The notes: generated by a model from the letters alone, not told the origin. A DNA stretch of 64,000 bases from Clostridium sp. C2-6-12 (GCF_009928485.1 NZ_JAABNP010000001.1:124001-188000), one strand, 5' to 3'. Shown: positions 18,779-28,479, counted from the stretch's first letter. Translations and numbers: made by a program.

Positions 18779-20245
18779 ATGGTAAATGATATTAATGTTC
18801 TTATAATAGAGGATTCAAAAGCATTTTTAAATTTTGAAGTAGCACAACTAAGAAAAAGTGGCTTTAATGTAAATTATGAACAAGTTGAAAATGCTGAAGA
18901 ATTAAAGAATTCATTGGAGACTAGGAACTGGGATATAATTTTATCAGATCATGTAATGCCAGAATTTAATTCTATTGAGGCATTGCAGATATTAAACGAA
19001 TCTAAGCTAGATATTCCATTTATTATAGTATCTGGCGAAATAGGTGAGGAAGTAGCAGTTGAAGCTATGCGTGCTGGCTGCAGAGATTATATAATGAAGG
19101 ATAAACTGGCACGGCTTGGACCAGCTGTTGAGCGTGAACTTGATGAATTACATGCGAGAATTGAAAGAAGACAAGCTGATGAAGAAATGAAAAATATTCT
19201 TATAAGGGCAAAGGAAGAAGCTGAGGCAGCAAATAGAGCAAAAAGTAATTTTCTTGCAAATATGAGTCATGAAATACGCACGCCGCTTAATGGTATTATA
19301 GGAATGATTGAACTTACCTTAATGAGTGAAGAGATAGATGGTGAGAATAGGGAGAATCTTACAATTGCAAAAAATAGTGCATATTCTTTAATTAATATTG
19401 TCAATGCAATTCTTGATTTCTCCAAATCAGAAGCTGGAAAAATGGAACTAAGGCAAGACTGCTTTAGTCTAAAACAACTAATATATAAAATCTTAAAGAT
19501 CTACAGCTATGATGCTAGAAGAAAGGGACTTGTATTGAAATGTAATAATTTTGATCATATTCCAGATGCCTTGTATGGGGATTTTGGGAAACTTCAGCAA
19601 ATACTAAACAATTTAATTAGTAATGCAATAAAGTTTACTAAAAAAGGTAGCATAGTTTTAATGATTGAAGAAAACTTTAGAGAGGATGAAGATCTTTTTC
19701 TTCGATTTTCTGTTAAGGATACTGGTATTGGAATTAAAGAAGAGGATATGAGTCAGCTATTCATGAGTTTTAGCCAGTTAAATAATTCTTATTCTCGTGA
19801 ATATAACGGTACAGGATTAGGACTTGCGCTATCTAAGCAGTTAGTTGAAATGCTAGGAGGAGAAATATGGGCTGAGAGTAACAAGGATCAGGGTAGTATT
19901 TTCAGCTTTACTGCAAATTTAAAAATAGTTGCAGGAGATAATTTTGGTGTGAATTATAGGAAATTAGATGAGGCAGATTCATTAGAAGGATTAGGTAAAA
20001 GAAAAAGTGTTGTAATACTAAATGAGGAATTAAAAAAACTTACCTTGAAGATGAAGGAAGCTGAAAATGATATGAAGAAAATTGGGAAATTGGCTGAATT
20101 TATAAATAATTCTGCAGTTCTTTCTAAATTTGATGATTTAGTAATGCTGGGTTTTAAATTAAAGATTAATGCAAGAAAAAATAACACGGATAAAGTTAAA
20201 GTAGTATTTGAAGAGTTGAGAGATAATATAGCAAAGTTAATTTAA
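18779..20245 (+). CDS. Receiver-histidine kinase with C-terminal helical tail
   Basis: This 488-residue protein has an unusual order. A receiver comes first (about 1-125; IIEDSK, phosphoacceptor Asp57 in LSDHVMPE), then HisKA with the His of [12 protein letters not shown] (about residue 163), then an HATPase_c domain ([24 protein letters not shown]). No transmembrane segment is visible, so it is cytoplasmic and must receive its signal by phosphorylation of its receiver, perhaps from CheA. Residues about 395-488 are a helical tail with the length and look of an HPt domain but no HxxKG motif. An in-frame GTG at 18770 is less well placed than the ATG at 18779. Confidence 0.88.
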   Translation: MVNDINVLIIEDSKAFLNFEVAQLRKSGFNVNYEQVENAEELKNSLETRNWDIILSDHVMPEFNSIEALQILNESKLDIPFIIVSGEIGEEVAVEAMRAGCRDYIMKDKLARLGPAVERELDELHARIERRQADEEMKNILIRAKEEAEAANRAKSNFLANMSHEIRTPLNGIIGMIELTLMSEEIDGENRENLTIAKNSAYSLINIVNAILDFSKSEAGKMELRQDCFSLKQLIYKILKIYSYDARRKGLVLKCNNFDHIPDALYGDFGKLQQILNNLISNAIKFTKKGSIVLMIEENFREDEDLFLRFSVKDTGIGIKEEDMSQLFMSFSQLNNSYSREYNGTGLGLALSKQLVEMLGGEIWAESNKDQGSIFSFTANLKIVAGDNFGVNYRKLDEADSLEGLGKRKSVVILNEELKKLTLKMKEAENDMKKIGKLAEFINNSAVLSKFDDLVMLGFKLKINARKNNTDKVKVVFEELRDNIAKLI

Positions 20246-20309
20246 AAATAGCCAAAATAAAGAGAATATACAAATATCAATCTACTCTAACAGAGAGGAT
20301 GGTCAATTG

Positions 20310-20714
20310 ATGAAAATTCTTATTGCGGAAGATGATTATGTAAATAGAAGATTTTTGTTTAAGTTTTTTTCACAATATGGTGATTGTGACATGGTAGTTA
20401 ATGGAGAAGAAGCAGTTACAGCAGTAATGTTTTCAGTGGAAGAAGATGAACCTTATGATTTAATATGTCTTGATGTAATGATGCCTAAATTAGATGGATT
20501 AAAGGCATTAAAGATGATAAGCTCTATCGAAAAAGAAAAAAATATAAATGAGGATAAGCTTTCTAAAAAATTTGTTATTACAGCTTTAGATAACGTAAAG
20601 GATGTTGAAAAAGCTTTTGAACTAGGTTGTGAAGTATATGTAACAAAGCCAATCAATACAGCAAAACTTATTGAGGTAATGAAAAGGTTAAAACTTGATG
20701 GAGAATTCAGTTAA
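20310..20714 (+). CDS. CheY-like single receiver protein
   Basis: This 134-residue receiver protein has the AEDD acidic pocket, phosphoacceptor Asp55 in LICLDVMMPKLDG and the VTKPI Lys. The alpha3-beta4 stretch is longer than in CheY. It has no output domain, so it probably acts by protein contact or as a phosphate shuttle. It ends the operon begun by cheY, with the receiver-histidine kinase 64 nt upstream as its likely phosphodonor. A TTG directly precedes the ATG used here. Confidence 0.88.
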   Translation: MKILIAEDDYVNRRFLFKFFSQYGDCDMVVNGEEAVTAVMFSVEEDEPYDLICLDVMMPKLDGLKALKMISSIEKEKNINEDKLSKKFVITALDNVKDVEKAFELGCEVYVTKPINTAKLIEVMKRLKLDGEFS

Positions 20715-20803
20715 GAGTTAAGACGGAAAAAGACTAAGGTTTTTTCTAAAAATGGAAATGGGTTTAAATTTTTGTAGTGGAATATAATATATCAAGTTAA
20801 AAT

Positions 20804-20842
20804 AAGAGATATGCATATTTTAAGGATGCATATCTCTTTTGA
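20804..20842. terminator. Bidirectional terminator between convergent signalling operons
   Basis: A perfect 13-bp stem (AAGAGATATGCAT, 20804-20816 with 20826-20838) runs into TTTT on the plus strand and into a T-rich stretch on the minus strand. It serves the plus-strand receiver gene and probably the minus-strand HPt gene. Confidence 0.85.
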
Positions 20843-20852
20843 ATTTATAAGT

Positions 20853-21215
20853 CTATATTGATATAGACTTTCTTTTGAAAAAATTTGTTATTTCTTTAAT
20901 AGAACCATAAGTAACGTTAAAAAGATGATTTAAATCTTTTTCAAAGTCTGGGTAGTCAGAATTTTTTAGTGCATCATTGATTTTTGAGGTTTCTTCATAT
21001 AAATCGGTCAATCTATAGTTACCAGAAACTCCTTTTATATTGTGAACTATATTTTGGATTTTTTTAATATCTCTATCAATCATAAGAATTTTTAATTCAA
21101 GTAGTGCTAAATTAAGTTCATGAACCAATTCTGCATATAATTCTGAGACGTCTTCAATACTAAGGCCTAAATCATGGGCAAATCCAACTATATCGTATTT
21201 ATTATTATAATCCAT
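20853..21215 (-). CDS. HPt phosphotransfer protein
   Basis: This 120-residue, all-helical protein carries the HPt signature VHNIKGVSGN, with His58 as the phosphorylated residue. It should relay phosphate from the receiver of the hybrid kinase encoded just upstream (42 nt) to a free receiver, either that at 24230-24619 in the same operon or that at 20310-20714 across the terminator. AGGTG precedes the ATG on the minus strand. Confidence 0.88.
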   Translation of the reverse strand: MDYNNKYDIVGFAHDLGLSIEDVSELYAELVHELNLALLELKILMIDRDIKKIQNIVHNIKGVSGNYRLTDLYEETSKINDALKNSDYPDFEKDLNHLFNVTYGSIKEITNFFKRKSISI

Positions 21216-21256
21216 AATTTATACACCTCCAGGTACTTATTTTAACTCCAATTATT

Positions 21257-24193
21257 TTAATTTGTATTTAGCAGTAAACTAGAAACTTTTTCTGTAAATT
21301 TCGCAACATTAATTGGCTTTGTAATATAATCGCTAAACCCAATCATAATACCTCTTGCAATATCTTTTGGCATTGCATGTGCACTGATTGCAATAATAGG
21401 TATATCTTTAGTTTCTTCATACATTTTAAGTCTTTTAAATACTTCATAACCATCAATTCCAGGCAAATTAATATCAAGCAAAATAAGATCTGGTCTGTGG
21501 GCAATTGCTAAATCTACGCATAACTCTCCAGAAATAGCAGAAAGCATTTTTATATTTGTAATTTGATTTAAAACCCGTTCTACAAGCCTTAAATTTGCTG
21601 GATTATCCTCAACATAAAGGACTGTATAATGCTTGTCTTCAGAGATAGAACTAAGAGTTTCATTAGATAAGACATCTTCTTCTGAGTCTATAGCACATAC
21701 ATTGACAGATGGGAATTCAACCCAAAAGTGACTTCCTACACCCTTTTCACTTTCTACATATATTTCACCATTCATTAACTCAACCAATTGCTTTGCAACA
21801 GTAAGCCCAATACCAGTTCCCTCAATTGTATTATTATTTTTATTTAAACGCTGAAATGGCTTAAATATTAAATCTAAATCAGATTTAGATAATCCAATAC
21901 CAGTATCAATAACATGGAATTTATATTTATCATCATGTCTCTCATGGTAAAAAGTTACTTCTCCATTTTGTTTGTTGTACTTAATTGCATTAGAAAGCAG
22001 ATTGATGAGGATTTGCTTTAACCGTGTATTATCAACATAAACAAATTCATCATCATTTTCTATATCATAAGTGATTAATTTTATATCATGGGTATCTGCA
22101 AATGGTTTTATTATAGAAAGTGCTTCCAGCATTACAGATTTTACTGAAACTGATTCAATTGAAATACTTAGTTTACCAGATTCAATTTTTGATAAATCAA
22201 GGACTTCGTTTATAAGCTCAAGCAAATGATTACCTGCTTTTAAGATTTCAGTAACACTTTCTTGTTGAGATCCTGTAAGTGGTGATTCTGGATCTAACTC
22301 TAAAATTTGAGAAAAACCTAAAATGGCATTAAGTGGTGTTCTAAGTTCATGGCTCATGCTTGATAAGAACTCGGATTTTGCTTTGCTGGCTTTTTCAGCT
22401 TCTTCTTTTGCAGCAATAAGTGATTTGGCCATTTTCTTTTGAATGGTTATATCACGTGCAGAAACTACAACTCTTGTTGAATCATTTAAACGTGGAGATA
22501 TGGAAGCTTGAAACCATTTTAAGCCTGAATTTGATTCTAAATTAAAATCCATAGAAGTAGTTTCTTTAGTCTTCATTACGTAAAAAATTTTTTTCCTAGC
22601 AAGTTTAGAAGTTTCAATATCTAAAAGATCGCTAATTGAACTAAAGCAACCTTGCATATATAGATTAAATAATTCCTTATGAGTTCGGGACCAGAAGTTT
22701 GTAATAGTACCTTTAGCATCTACTTCTAAAATTATATCGTTAATAGAGTTAACGAGTGCTTTTAAATCAGTTTCTTTTTTCATAAGTTGATATTGGGTTA
22801 ACAATAAATTCTTATTAGTATCACCTAAATTTTGTCCCATTTTAATTAGTTGACCTGAAACATCTTTTAATTCTGTAATATTTAACTTAGGTGGATTTAT
22901 GTTATATTCTTTATTACTAATTCTTTGAACAATAGTACCTATTTCTAATAATGAATTTGCAAAAGTATAGCTTGTTTCTTTTGCTTTCTTATAAAGCAAA
23001 ACAAAGAATATAAAATAAGACAAAAGCAAACCTGATATTACAAATATCCCCATTTCAATTAGGCTATCTTTTAATGAATTGATTTTAGAATAAATATTCT
23101 GCTCAGGAACGATTACAAGTAACTTCCATTCTGTATTTGGTATTGTTGCCCAAGATATAAATTTAGAGTTTCCTTTTATATTAGAAGTTGAAAAACCTGA
23201 AGAATTATTTTCTACTTGATTTCCTAGTAGGGAAAGCTCTTTATTTTTATACAAGTTAAACTCATCAGTATTTAGCTTATCTCTTAATTGAATTTTATCG
23301 TAACTTTTTTCAGCTAACCCAAAGTCATTTTCATTTCTATTTGAAAATGAAAGAATGCAGCCCTTTTTATCGATTAGCATTCCATATCCCTGCCATGGAA
23401 TTTCCATTGTTAAAACTTGATTTGCAATGGTATCAAGGGTTATATCAATTCCAACAACACCTTCTAAAAAGTTATTATTATAAACTGGATATATAGCTGA
23501 GGTTATTAAGCCATTGCCGGCTGGATCTACATATGCATTTGTCCATTTTACTTTTTTATCAGGATTGTGATTAGCATCAGCTTCATAATAAAAATTATAA
23601 GAAGGAGCATTCATTAAAGAATTAGAACTAGAAATAACAGTAGAATATGGATAAGTTATATTTAAAGAATCAAAGGAATTAAAATATATAGAAGTTGCAA
23701 GAGGCTCGGTATTTTTTATATCAACCATTAATTTTTGTGTTGTTAAGACTTTGGAAACTTTTTCAAGTTGATTATCTTTATTAGAAATAACGTTACTGTA
23801 AAATATTGATACATCGCCATAATTACTGCCTTCTTTAGTGTATAAATTACCATTTTTTGAATAAACTAGTCCGTTAGAATCAGCTGGTGTTAAAGTTGTA
23901 GTGTTTTTTAAAGCCTGATTAATTTGATTACTAAAAAGGACTACTGAATTTTCAATACTTTCTAATTGATAATTAATTGAATTAGATTCTTGATTTACAA
24001 TATGTTGAAGCTCATTTTGAGCTTGTTCTTTTAGAAGACTTACATTGTTACTTTGAGACCAAGTAAATGAGCCAAAGTAAATGCAAATAAAAATTAATTC
24101 AACAAGTATTAACGGAATTAATGCTGTATCAATATATGATTGCCAAATCCATTTATAGAGTGAAATACTTTCATTAGTTTCTTTTTTGACCAT
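21257..24193 (-). CDS. Membrane hybrid sensor histidine kinase (Cache-PAS-HisKA-HATPase-REC)
   Basis: This 978-residue hybrid kinase has TM1 (about 16-44), a large extracytoplasmic double Cache region (about 50-372; NAYVDPAGNGLITSAIYPVY and VGIDITLDTI are typical), TM2 (about 375-398), a HAMP-like linker, PAS (about 475-590), HisKA with the His of SSMSHELRTPLNAI (about 613), HATPase_c (NLLSNAIKYN, DTGIGLS, GTGIGLTVA) and a C-terminal receiver (VLYVEDN, Asp near 906 in LLDINLPGIDG). Its phosphate should pass His to Asp and then to the HPt protein encoded after it. It forms an operon with the receiver gene upstream. The ligand is unknown. Confidence 0.93.
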   Translation of the reverse strand: MVKKETNESISLYKWIWQSYIDTALIPLILVELIFICIYFGSFTWSQSNNVSLLKEQAQNELQHIVNQESNSINYQLESIENSVVLFSNQINQALKNTTTLTPADSNGLVYSKNGNLYTKEGSNYGDVSIFYSNVISNKDNQLEKVSKVLTTQKLMVDIKNTEPLATSIYFNSFDSLNITYPYSTVISSSNSLMNAPSYNFYYEADANHNPDKKVKWTNAYVDPAGNGLITSAIYPVYNNNFLEGVVGIDITLDTIANQVLTMEIPWQGYGMLIDKKGCILSFSNRNENDFGLAEKSYDKIQLRDKLNTDEFNLYKNKELSLLGNQVENNSSGFSTSNIKGNSKFISWATIPNTEWKLLVIVPEQNIYSKINSLKDSLIEMGIFVISGLLLSYFIFFVLLYKKAKETSYTFANSLLEIGTIVQRISNKEYNINPPKLNITELKDVSGQLIKMGQNLGDTNKNLLLTQYQLMKKETDLKALVNSINDIILEVDAKGTITNFWSRTHKELFNLYMQGCFSSISDLLDIETSKLARKKIFYVMKTKETTSMDFNLESNSGLKWFQASISPRLNDSTRVVVSARDITIQKKMAKSLIAAKEEAEKASKAKSEFLSSMSHELRTPLNAILGFSQILELDPESPLTGSQQESVTEILKAGNHLLELINEVLDLSKIESGKLSISIESVSVKSVMLEALSIIKPFADTHDIKLITYDIENDDEFVYVDNTRLKQILINLLSNAIKYNKQNGEVTFYHERHDDKYKFHVIDTGIGLSKSDLDLIFKPFQRLNKNNNTIEGTGIGLTVAKQLVELMNGEIYVESEKGVGSHFWVEFPSVNVCAIDSEEDVLSNETLSSISEDKHYTVLYVEDNPANLRLVERVLNQITNIKMLSAISGELCVDLAIAHRPDLILLDINLPGIDGYEVFKRLKMYEETKDIPIIAISAHAMPKDIARGIMIGFSDYITKPINVAKFTEKVSSLLLNTN

Positions 24194-24229
24194 AGTATAC
24201 CCCCAACCATATGAAGTTTTACTTATTGA

Positions 24230-24619
24230 TTAAACCATTTGCAATGCTATTTTTATTTTTGATATTATATCATTGTAATTAAAAGGTTTAGTAATAAAAG
24301 CTACAGCACCTTGAGCAATAGCATTTTCATAGTATTCCTTATCATTTTCAGCTGAAATCATAATAATAGGTATATTTTTGTAGACATCTTCGCAATTAAG
24401 TGCTCTTATTACTTCAAGTCCATCTATAAATGGCATTCTAAAATCTAAGAGTATTAGATCTGGAATATATTCAGAGAGCGTATTTAAAACTTCTCGTGAA
24501 TCATTAAGTGTTTTAATACTATTGTAACCAGCTATTTTTAACATTTTAGATAGAAGTAAAACATTAGCAGTATTGTCGTCAATGATTAGAATTTTTGGCA
24601 TGAACTTATCAATAACCAT
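24230..24619 (-). CDS. Single-domain response regulator
   Basis: This 129-residue receiver has ILIIDDN, phosphoacceptor Asp59 in LILLDFRMPFIDG, the ISAEN segment and the ITKPF Lys. No output domain is present. It is the first gene of the minus-strand phosphorelay operon and a probable phosphate acceptor or connector. The frame opens at 24649, but GAGGAAGGGG sits 7 nt before the ATG at 24619, which is preferred. Confidence 0.88.
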   Translation of the reverse strand: MVIDKFMPKILIIDDNTANVLLLSKMLKIAGYNSIKTLNDSREVLNTLSEYIPDLILLDFRMPFIDGLEVIRALNCEDVYKNIPIIMISAENDKEYYENAIAQGAVAFITKPFNYNDIISKIKIALQMV

Positions 24620-24835
24620 AATAAAACCCCTTCCTCTCAATTCCCACAAATAATTTTATAATCATTAGCATAAAGCTTTTTTTGGACAGTATATCTTACT
24701 TTTTGCAAGACAATATTATATAAATTATTAACCATATCGAATATATATTCACGATATAAATAATATACCATACTTTAAGAAAAAATTTAATATTCATGAA
24801 AAAATAAACATAACAGTGAGTATATGTGTCGCTTG

Positions 24836-24900
24836 TGCTATAATTAAGCTAAGTATTGAAAAACATCAAGTCAAATATATAGGTGTTGATGTTTTTCTTT
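24836..24900 (+). promoter_or_regulatory. Possible promoter with immediate terminator hairpin (attenuator or short RNA)
   Basis: TGCTATAAT (24836-24844) is an extended -10 without a recognisable -35. About 15 nt later an 11-bp stem (AAAAACATCAA, 24859-24869 with 24886-24896) ends in a T-run. A transcript of about 50 nt would end here, 70 nt before the tautomerase gene, so this may be an attenuator or an independent small RNA. Confidence 0.4.
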
Positions 24901-24970
24901 AGGAAAAGGTTTATAGGTTGCCTTTATTAAATTTATCAACCTAAATACTTGTATTAAGGAGAATGAAGCT

Positions 24971-25315
24971 ATGCCATTTATAGGATCAAAAATTACTGTT
25001 AAGATCTCAAGTGAAAAAGAGGAAATAATAAAGAAGAGACTAGGAGAAGCAATAGAGCTGATTCCTGGTAAAAGTGAAACTTTTTTAATGGTTGGTTTTG
25101 AAGATGAATATTCTTTATATTTTGCTGGTGAAAAATTAGAAAAGGGTGCATTTGTAGAAGTAAAAGTCTTTGGGAAATCAAGTAAAGATGCTTATTCTAA
25201 TTTAACAGCAGAAATATGCAAAATATATGAAGAAGAATTAGGAATACCTCAAAACAAAATATACGTTAAGTATGAAGAAGTTGAAAATTGGGGTTGGAAC
25301 GGTAGAAACTTTTGA
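24971..25315 (+). CDS. MIF-like tautomerase-superfamily protein
   Basis: This 114-residue protein resembles macrophage migration inhibitory factor and bacterial phenylpyruvate tautomerases. Pro directly follows the start Met (MPFIGSKITVKIS), giving the N-terminal catalytic Pro after Met removal, and the end NWGWNGRNF matches the MIF-type C-terminus. Length is that of the family, which works as trimers. The physiological substrate is not known. AAGGAG precedes the ATG. Its stop overlaps the start of the nitrilase gene by 4 nt, so the two are translationally coupled. Confidence 0.85.
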   Translation: MPFIGSKITVKISSEKEEIIKKRLGEAIELIPGKSETFLMVGFEDEYSLYFAGEKLEKGAFVEVKVFGKSSKDAYSNLTAEICKIYEEELGIPQNKIYVKYEEVENWGWNGRNF

Positions 25316-26118
25316 TTATAGGAATTGTTCAAATGGATGTATTTTGGGAGGATGTTCCTAAAAACATGAGAAAAATTGAAAGCTTTGTTAAAGAAGCCTC
25401 TCAAAATAGTGTTGAATTAATACTTTTTCCCGAAATGGCCTTGACAGGTTTTACAATGGATGTGAGTAAATTTATGCTATCTGAAGAAGAAATACTAAGA
25501 TGGATTAGTCATATAGCTATAAGTAATAGCATAAATATAGGGTTGGGATTTGGTACCAAGGTTGATGAAAAGGGAAAGAATAAATATGCAATTGTATCTC
25601 AAAAAGGTAAGATTTTAGTTTTATACACTAAAATACATCCATTTACGTATAGTGGAGAAGATAAAAACTATTATAAAGGGAATGAAATATCTAGTTGCAA
25701 GATAAAGGAATTTCAAATAACTCCTTTTATATGTTATGATTTAAGATTTCCAGAAATATTTCAAGCTGCATCTAAAGAATCACAGTTAATAACATTAGCT
25801 GCAAGCTGGCCTAAGGCAAGAGAAGAACATTGGATAACTCTATTAAAGGCAAGAGCTATAGAAAATCAATGCTATATTATTGGTATAAATAGAGTTGGTT
25901 TTGGAGATGGTCTTGAATATAGTGGAAAATCAATTTTTGTAAATCCAGATGGGAAAATTTTAAATCAAATGAATTCAAGAGAAATGTTAATAATAGAAGA
26001 TTTAAAAATGGAAGAAATTAAAGTGGTTAAAGATAGATTTGATATTAAAAAGGATAGAAGAGAAGATCTATATATTTTTAGAGGATTAAGTAAGGGAGCT
26101 AGTATGAATGATAAATGA
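25312..26118 (+). CDS. Nitrilase-superfamily amidohydrolase
   Basis: This 268-residue carbon-nitrogen hydrolase has a complete catalytic triad: Glu41 (LFPEMALTGF), Lys107 (TKIHPF) and Cys141 (ICYDLRFPE). The sequence is close in type to omega-amidases (NIT2/YafV), which hydrolyse alpha-ketoglutaramate-like amides, but the substrate cannot be fixed from sequence. The start is TTG at 25312, overlapping the TGA of the tautomerase gene; the family N-terminus (GIVQMD) begins right there, which supports it. It overlaps the following protease gene by 11 nt. Confidence 0.88.
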   Translation: MIIGIVQMDVFWEDVPKNMRKIESFVKEASQNSVELILFPEMALTGFTMDVSKFMLSEEEILRWISHIAISNSINIGLGFGTKVDEKGKNKYAIVSQKGKILVLYTKIHPFTYSGEDKNYYKGNEISSCKIKEFQITPFICYDLRFPEIFQAASKESQLITLAASWPKAREEHWITLLKARAIENQCYIIGINRVGFGDGLEYSGKSIFVNPDGKILNQMNSREMLIIEDLKMEEIKVVKDRFDIKKDRREDLYIFRGLSKGASMNDK

Positions 26119-27136
26119 TTTTCAACAAGAAGTTATGGTTAGAAAACTAGCATTAAAAGATGGGTTAAAGAAAACAGGAGGAAATTGTGCGAAAATGCTT
26201 CTTATATTAGGTATATTAACTTATGCTGTTGGATATCTAATTATATTTATACTTAAGGCAAGAGGTAATGCTTTAGGAATAGATATAAAGAGTAATCAAG
26301 AAGCGGATGTGATTTTTGGGGTTTCAAGGGATCTGTATAATTTTTTGACAGGGTATTTACCATGTATAATTGGAGATATTGTTGCAATTATAATAGGAAT
26401 TAAAACTACCAAGATTCAATTAAAAAAAGACATGTTTACATCTAATAAAGCTTCTAAGAAATTTTTATTTATAGGAACAGTTTCGTGTATAGGAGTAGGG
26501 CTTCTTTCAAGCCTAATCTATCTCGTTTACTCTAGCATTGCTAAATATTATGGAGTAACAATTCCTCAGCCAGATTTTAGTTTTCCTAAGCAAAATGAAT
26601 ATTTATTTCTATTCTTAATGTATGTATGTTTTATTGGACCTATTTTCGAAGAAATTATTTTTAGAGGTTTTATACTTAAGAGCATGCAGAAGTACGGAAA
26701 TTTCACTGCAATTATTGTATCATCAATTCTATTTTCTATGTTTCACTTAAATTTAGTTCAATTTATTAACCCAGTTTTAATGGGAATTGTACTAGCCTTT
26801 ATTGCAATTAAATCAAAGTCTATTTTTCCATCAATGATTGCACATATTTTTAATAACACTATAGCTTTTATAGCAACAGGAATAGCATCTCTAAAAATGC
26901 CAGCATTAGAAGGAATGTTTAGTTTCATCTATTTATTTATTGGAATATCAGCTTTATTTGTTTTCGTTAAATTATATTGGGGAGATTTTCTTAAAGTATT
27001 AAAAGAAGATACAAGAATACTGAAGACTCGTGAGAAGGTTAAATATTCTTTCAGTGGCCCATGGTCTTTAGGATATATTACATTTTATATAATATTTGTT
27101 GTAGGAATTATGACCGCTACTAATATTATGAAATAA
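26108..27136 (+). CDS. CPBP-family intramembrane metalloprotease
   Basis: This 342-residue multi-pass membrane protein has the CPBP (Abi/Rce1-like) motifs: FEEIIFRGFI with the catalytic Glu pair, FSMFHLN with a metal-ligand His, and AHIFNNT with the second His. About eight hydrophobic segments surround them. Family members are proteases or maturation factors for prenylated proteins or bacteriocins; the target here is unknown. The start overlaps the nitrilase gene by 11 nt, with AAGGGA about 10 nt upstream. It ends the three-gene operon. Confidence 0.88.
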   Translation: MINDFQQEVMVRKLALKDGLKKTGGNCAKMLLILGILTYAVGYLIIFILKARGNALGIDIKSNQEADVIFGVSRDLYNFLTGYLPCIIGDIVAIIIGIKTTKIQLKKDMFTSNKASKKFLFIGTVSCIGVGLLSSLIYLVYSSIAKYYGVTIPQPDFSFPKQNEYLFLFLMYVCFIGPIFEEIIFRGFILKSMQKYGNFTAIIVSSILFSMFHLNLVQFINPVLMGIVLAFIAIKSKSIFPSMIAHIFNNTIAFIATGIASLKMPALEGMFSFIYLFIGISALFVFVKLYWGDFLKVLKEDTRILKTREKVKYSFSGPWSLGYITFYIIFVVGIMTATNIMK

Positions 27137-27164
27137 AAATATAAGGATTTTGTACTGAGAAAAG

Positions 27165-27204
27165 AAAAGCTTCACTACTGTTAAAGGTTGTGAAGCTTTT
27201 GATT
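27165..27204 (+). terminator. Terminator after the CPBP protease gene
   Basis: AAAAGCTTCAC (27165-27175) pairs perfectly with GTGAAGCTTTT (27190-27200) and runs into T residues. Confidence 0.88.
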
Positions 27205-27234
27205 TTATATAGAGTATAGTATCTGTTTTATCTA

Positions 27235-27262
27235 TTGACACCTTAAGAAGAGATGCTATAAT
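27235..27262 (+). promoter_or_regulatory. Sigma-A promoter of the M20 amidohydrolase gene
   Basis: TTGACA (27235-27240) and TATAAT (27257-27262) are 16 bp apart, with a TG two bases before the -10. The start codon lies 30 nt downstream after GGGGG. Confidence 0.82.
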
Positions 27263-27291
27263 TTAAGCAATAATCAAAGGGGGATAATATT

Positions 27292-28479
27292 ATGAATAAG
27301 ATATTATTATCAGTTATAGAGAATTTGAATGATGAGCTTATATGCACATTTAAAAAATTACATGAAAATCCTGAGTTGCCTAATGAGGAATTTGAAACTA
27401 CGAAATTAATAAAGAAACTATTAAAAAAAGCAGATATTGAAATACTTGACTTGCCTCTAGAAACAGGTCTTGTTGCCCAAGTAAAGGGAAATCCTAATGG
27501 ACCAGTTGTAGCAATTAGATGTGATATTGATGCATTGCCGATTCAAGAAGAGACAAGCTTAGAATACAAATCTAAAATTAATGGGAGAATGCATGCTTGT
27601 GGACACGATTTTCATATGGCAGCTATTTTGGGAGCAGCATACTTAGTTAAAAGGCAACAGTCATCTTTAATCGGAACTGTTAAATTTATCTTTCAGCCAG
27701 GAGAAGAAAGCGCAGATGGAGCTAAAAAAATACTAGCAACAGGTGTTTTGGATGATGTAGATGCGATTTTTGGGGTACATAATGTTTCAGATTCAGAAGT
27801 TGGAGTTATGGGAATAAAAACTGGAGCAGTGACTGCAGCCGTAGATAGATTTGAAATTAAGATTACAGGAGTTGGAAGTCATGCAGCTAAGCCGGAAAAA
27901 GCAGTAGATCCAATTATTATAGCTACTAACATAGTTACAGCGCTTCAAACAATAGTAAGTCGTAATATAGGAGCAACAGAAAAAGCACTTTTAAGTGTAA
28001 CCCATATAGAAGGGGGAAATACATGGAATGTAATTCCTGAATCAGCATATATAGAAGGCACCGTTAGAACTTTAAATGAAGATATACGTGAGTTAATTGA
28101 AAGAAGAATGAAGGAAATAACTAATGGAATAGCGTTATCCTTTGGTGGAAATGCAGAGGTTATTTGGCATTCAGGTTCACCAGCAACAAATAATACTGAA
28201 GAATGGGTTGAGTTTAGCACAAAACTTGGAATAAGATCAGGATATAATGTGAAAAAAATCTCTATGGGACTTGAAGGAGAGGATTTTGCTTATTACCAAA
28301 AGAAGATACCAGGTGTATTTATTATTGTAGGGACAGGATTATCTTATGCACATCATCATCCACAATACAAAGTTGATGAAAATGCAATTTTAAATTGTGC
28401 AAAATACTTCGCGAGACTAGCAGAAGGTGGATTAAAGGAACTGGTTGATAAAGACTATAAAATCAAGAGATATAAGTAG
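27292..28479 (+). CDS. M20-family amidohydrolase
   Basis: This 395-residue zinc hydrolase belongs to the M20D (IAA-amino acid/N-acyl-amino acid hydrolase, hippurate hydrolase-like) group. RCDIDALPIQEET, HACGHDFHMAA (metal ligands), FQPGEESADGA and the C-terminal AHHHPQYKVDE carry the metal and catalytic residues. The lid domain lies at about 180-295 (GVGSHAAKPEKAVDPI). It should cleave N-acyl or N-acetyl amino acids in the cytosol. It has its own strong promoter and is followed after 12 nt by the metallophosphoesterase gene. Confidence 0.92.
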   Translation: MNKILLSVIENLNDELICTFKKLHENPELPNEEFETTKLIKKLLKKADIEILDLPLETGLVAQVKGNPNGPVVAIRCDIDALPIQEETSLEYKSKINGRMHACGHDFHMAAILGAAYLVKRQQSSLIGTVKFIFQPGEESADGAKKILATGVLDDVDAIFGVHNVSDSEVGVMGIKTGAVTAAVDRFEIKITGVGSHAAKPEKAVDPIIIATNIVTALQTIVSRNIGATEKALLSVTHIEGGNTWNVIPESAYIEGTVRTLNEDIRELIERRMKEITNGIALSFGGNAEVIWHSGSPATNNTEEWVEFSTKLGIRSGYNVKKISMGLEGEDFAYYQKKIPGVFIIVGTGLSYAHHHPQYKVDENAILNCAKYFARLAEGGLKELVDKDYKIKRYK

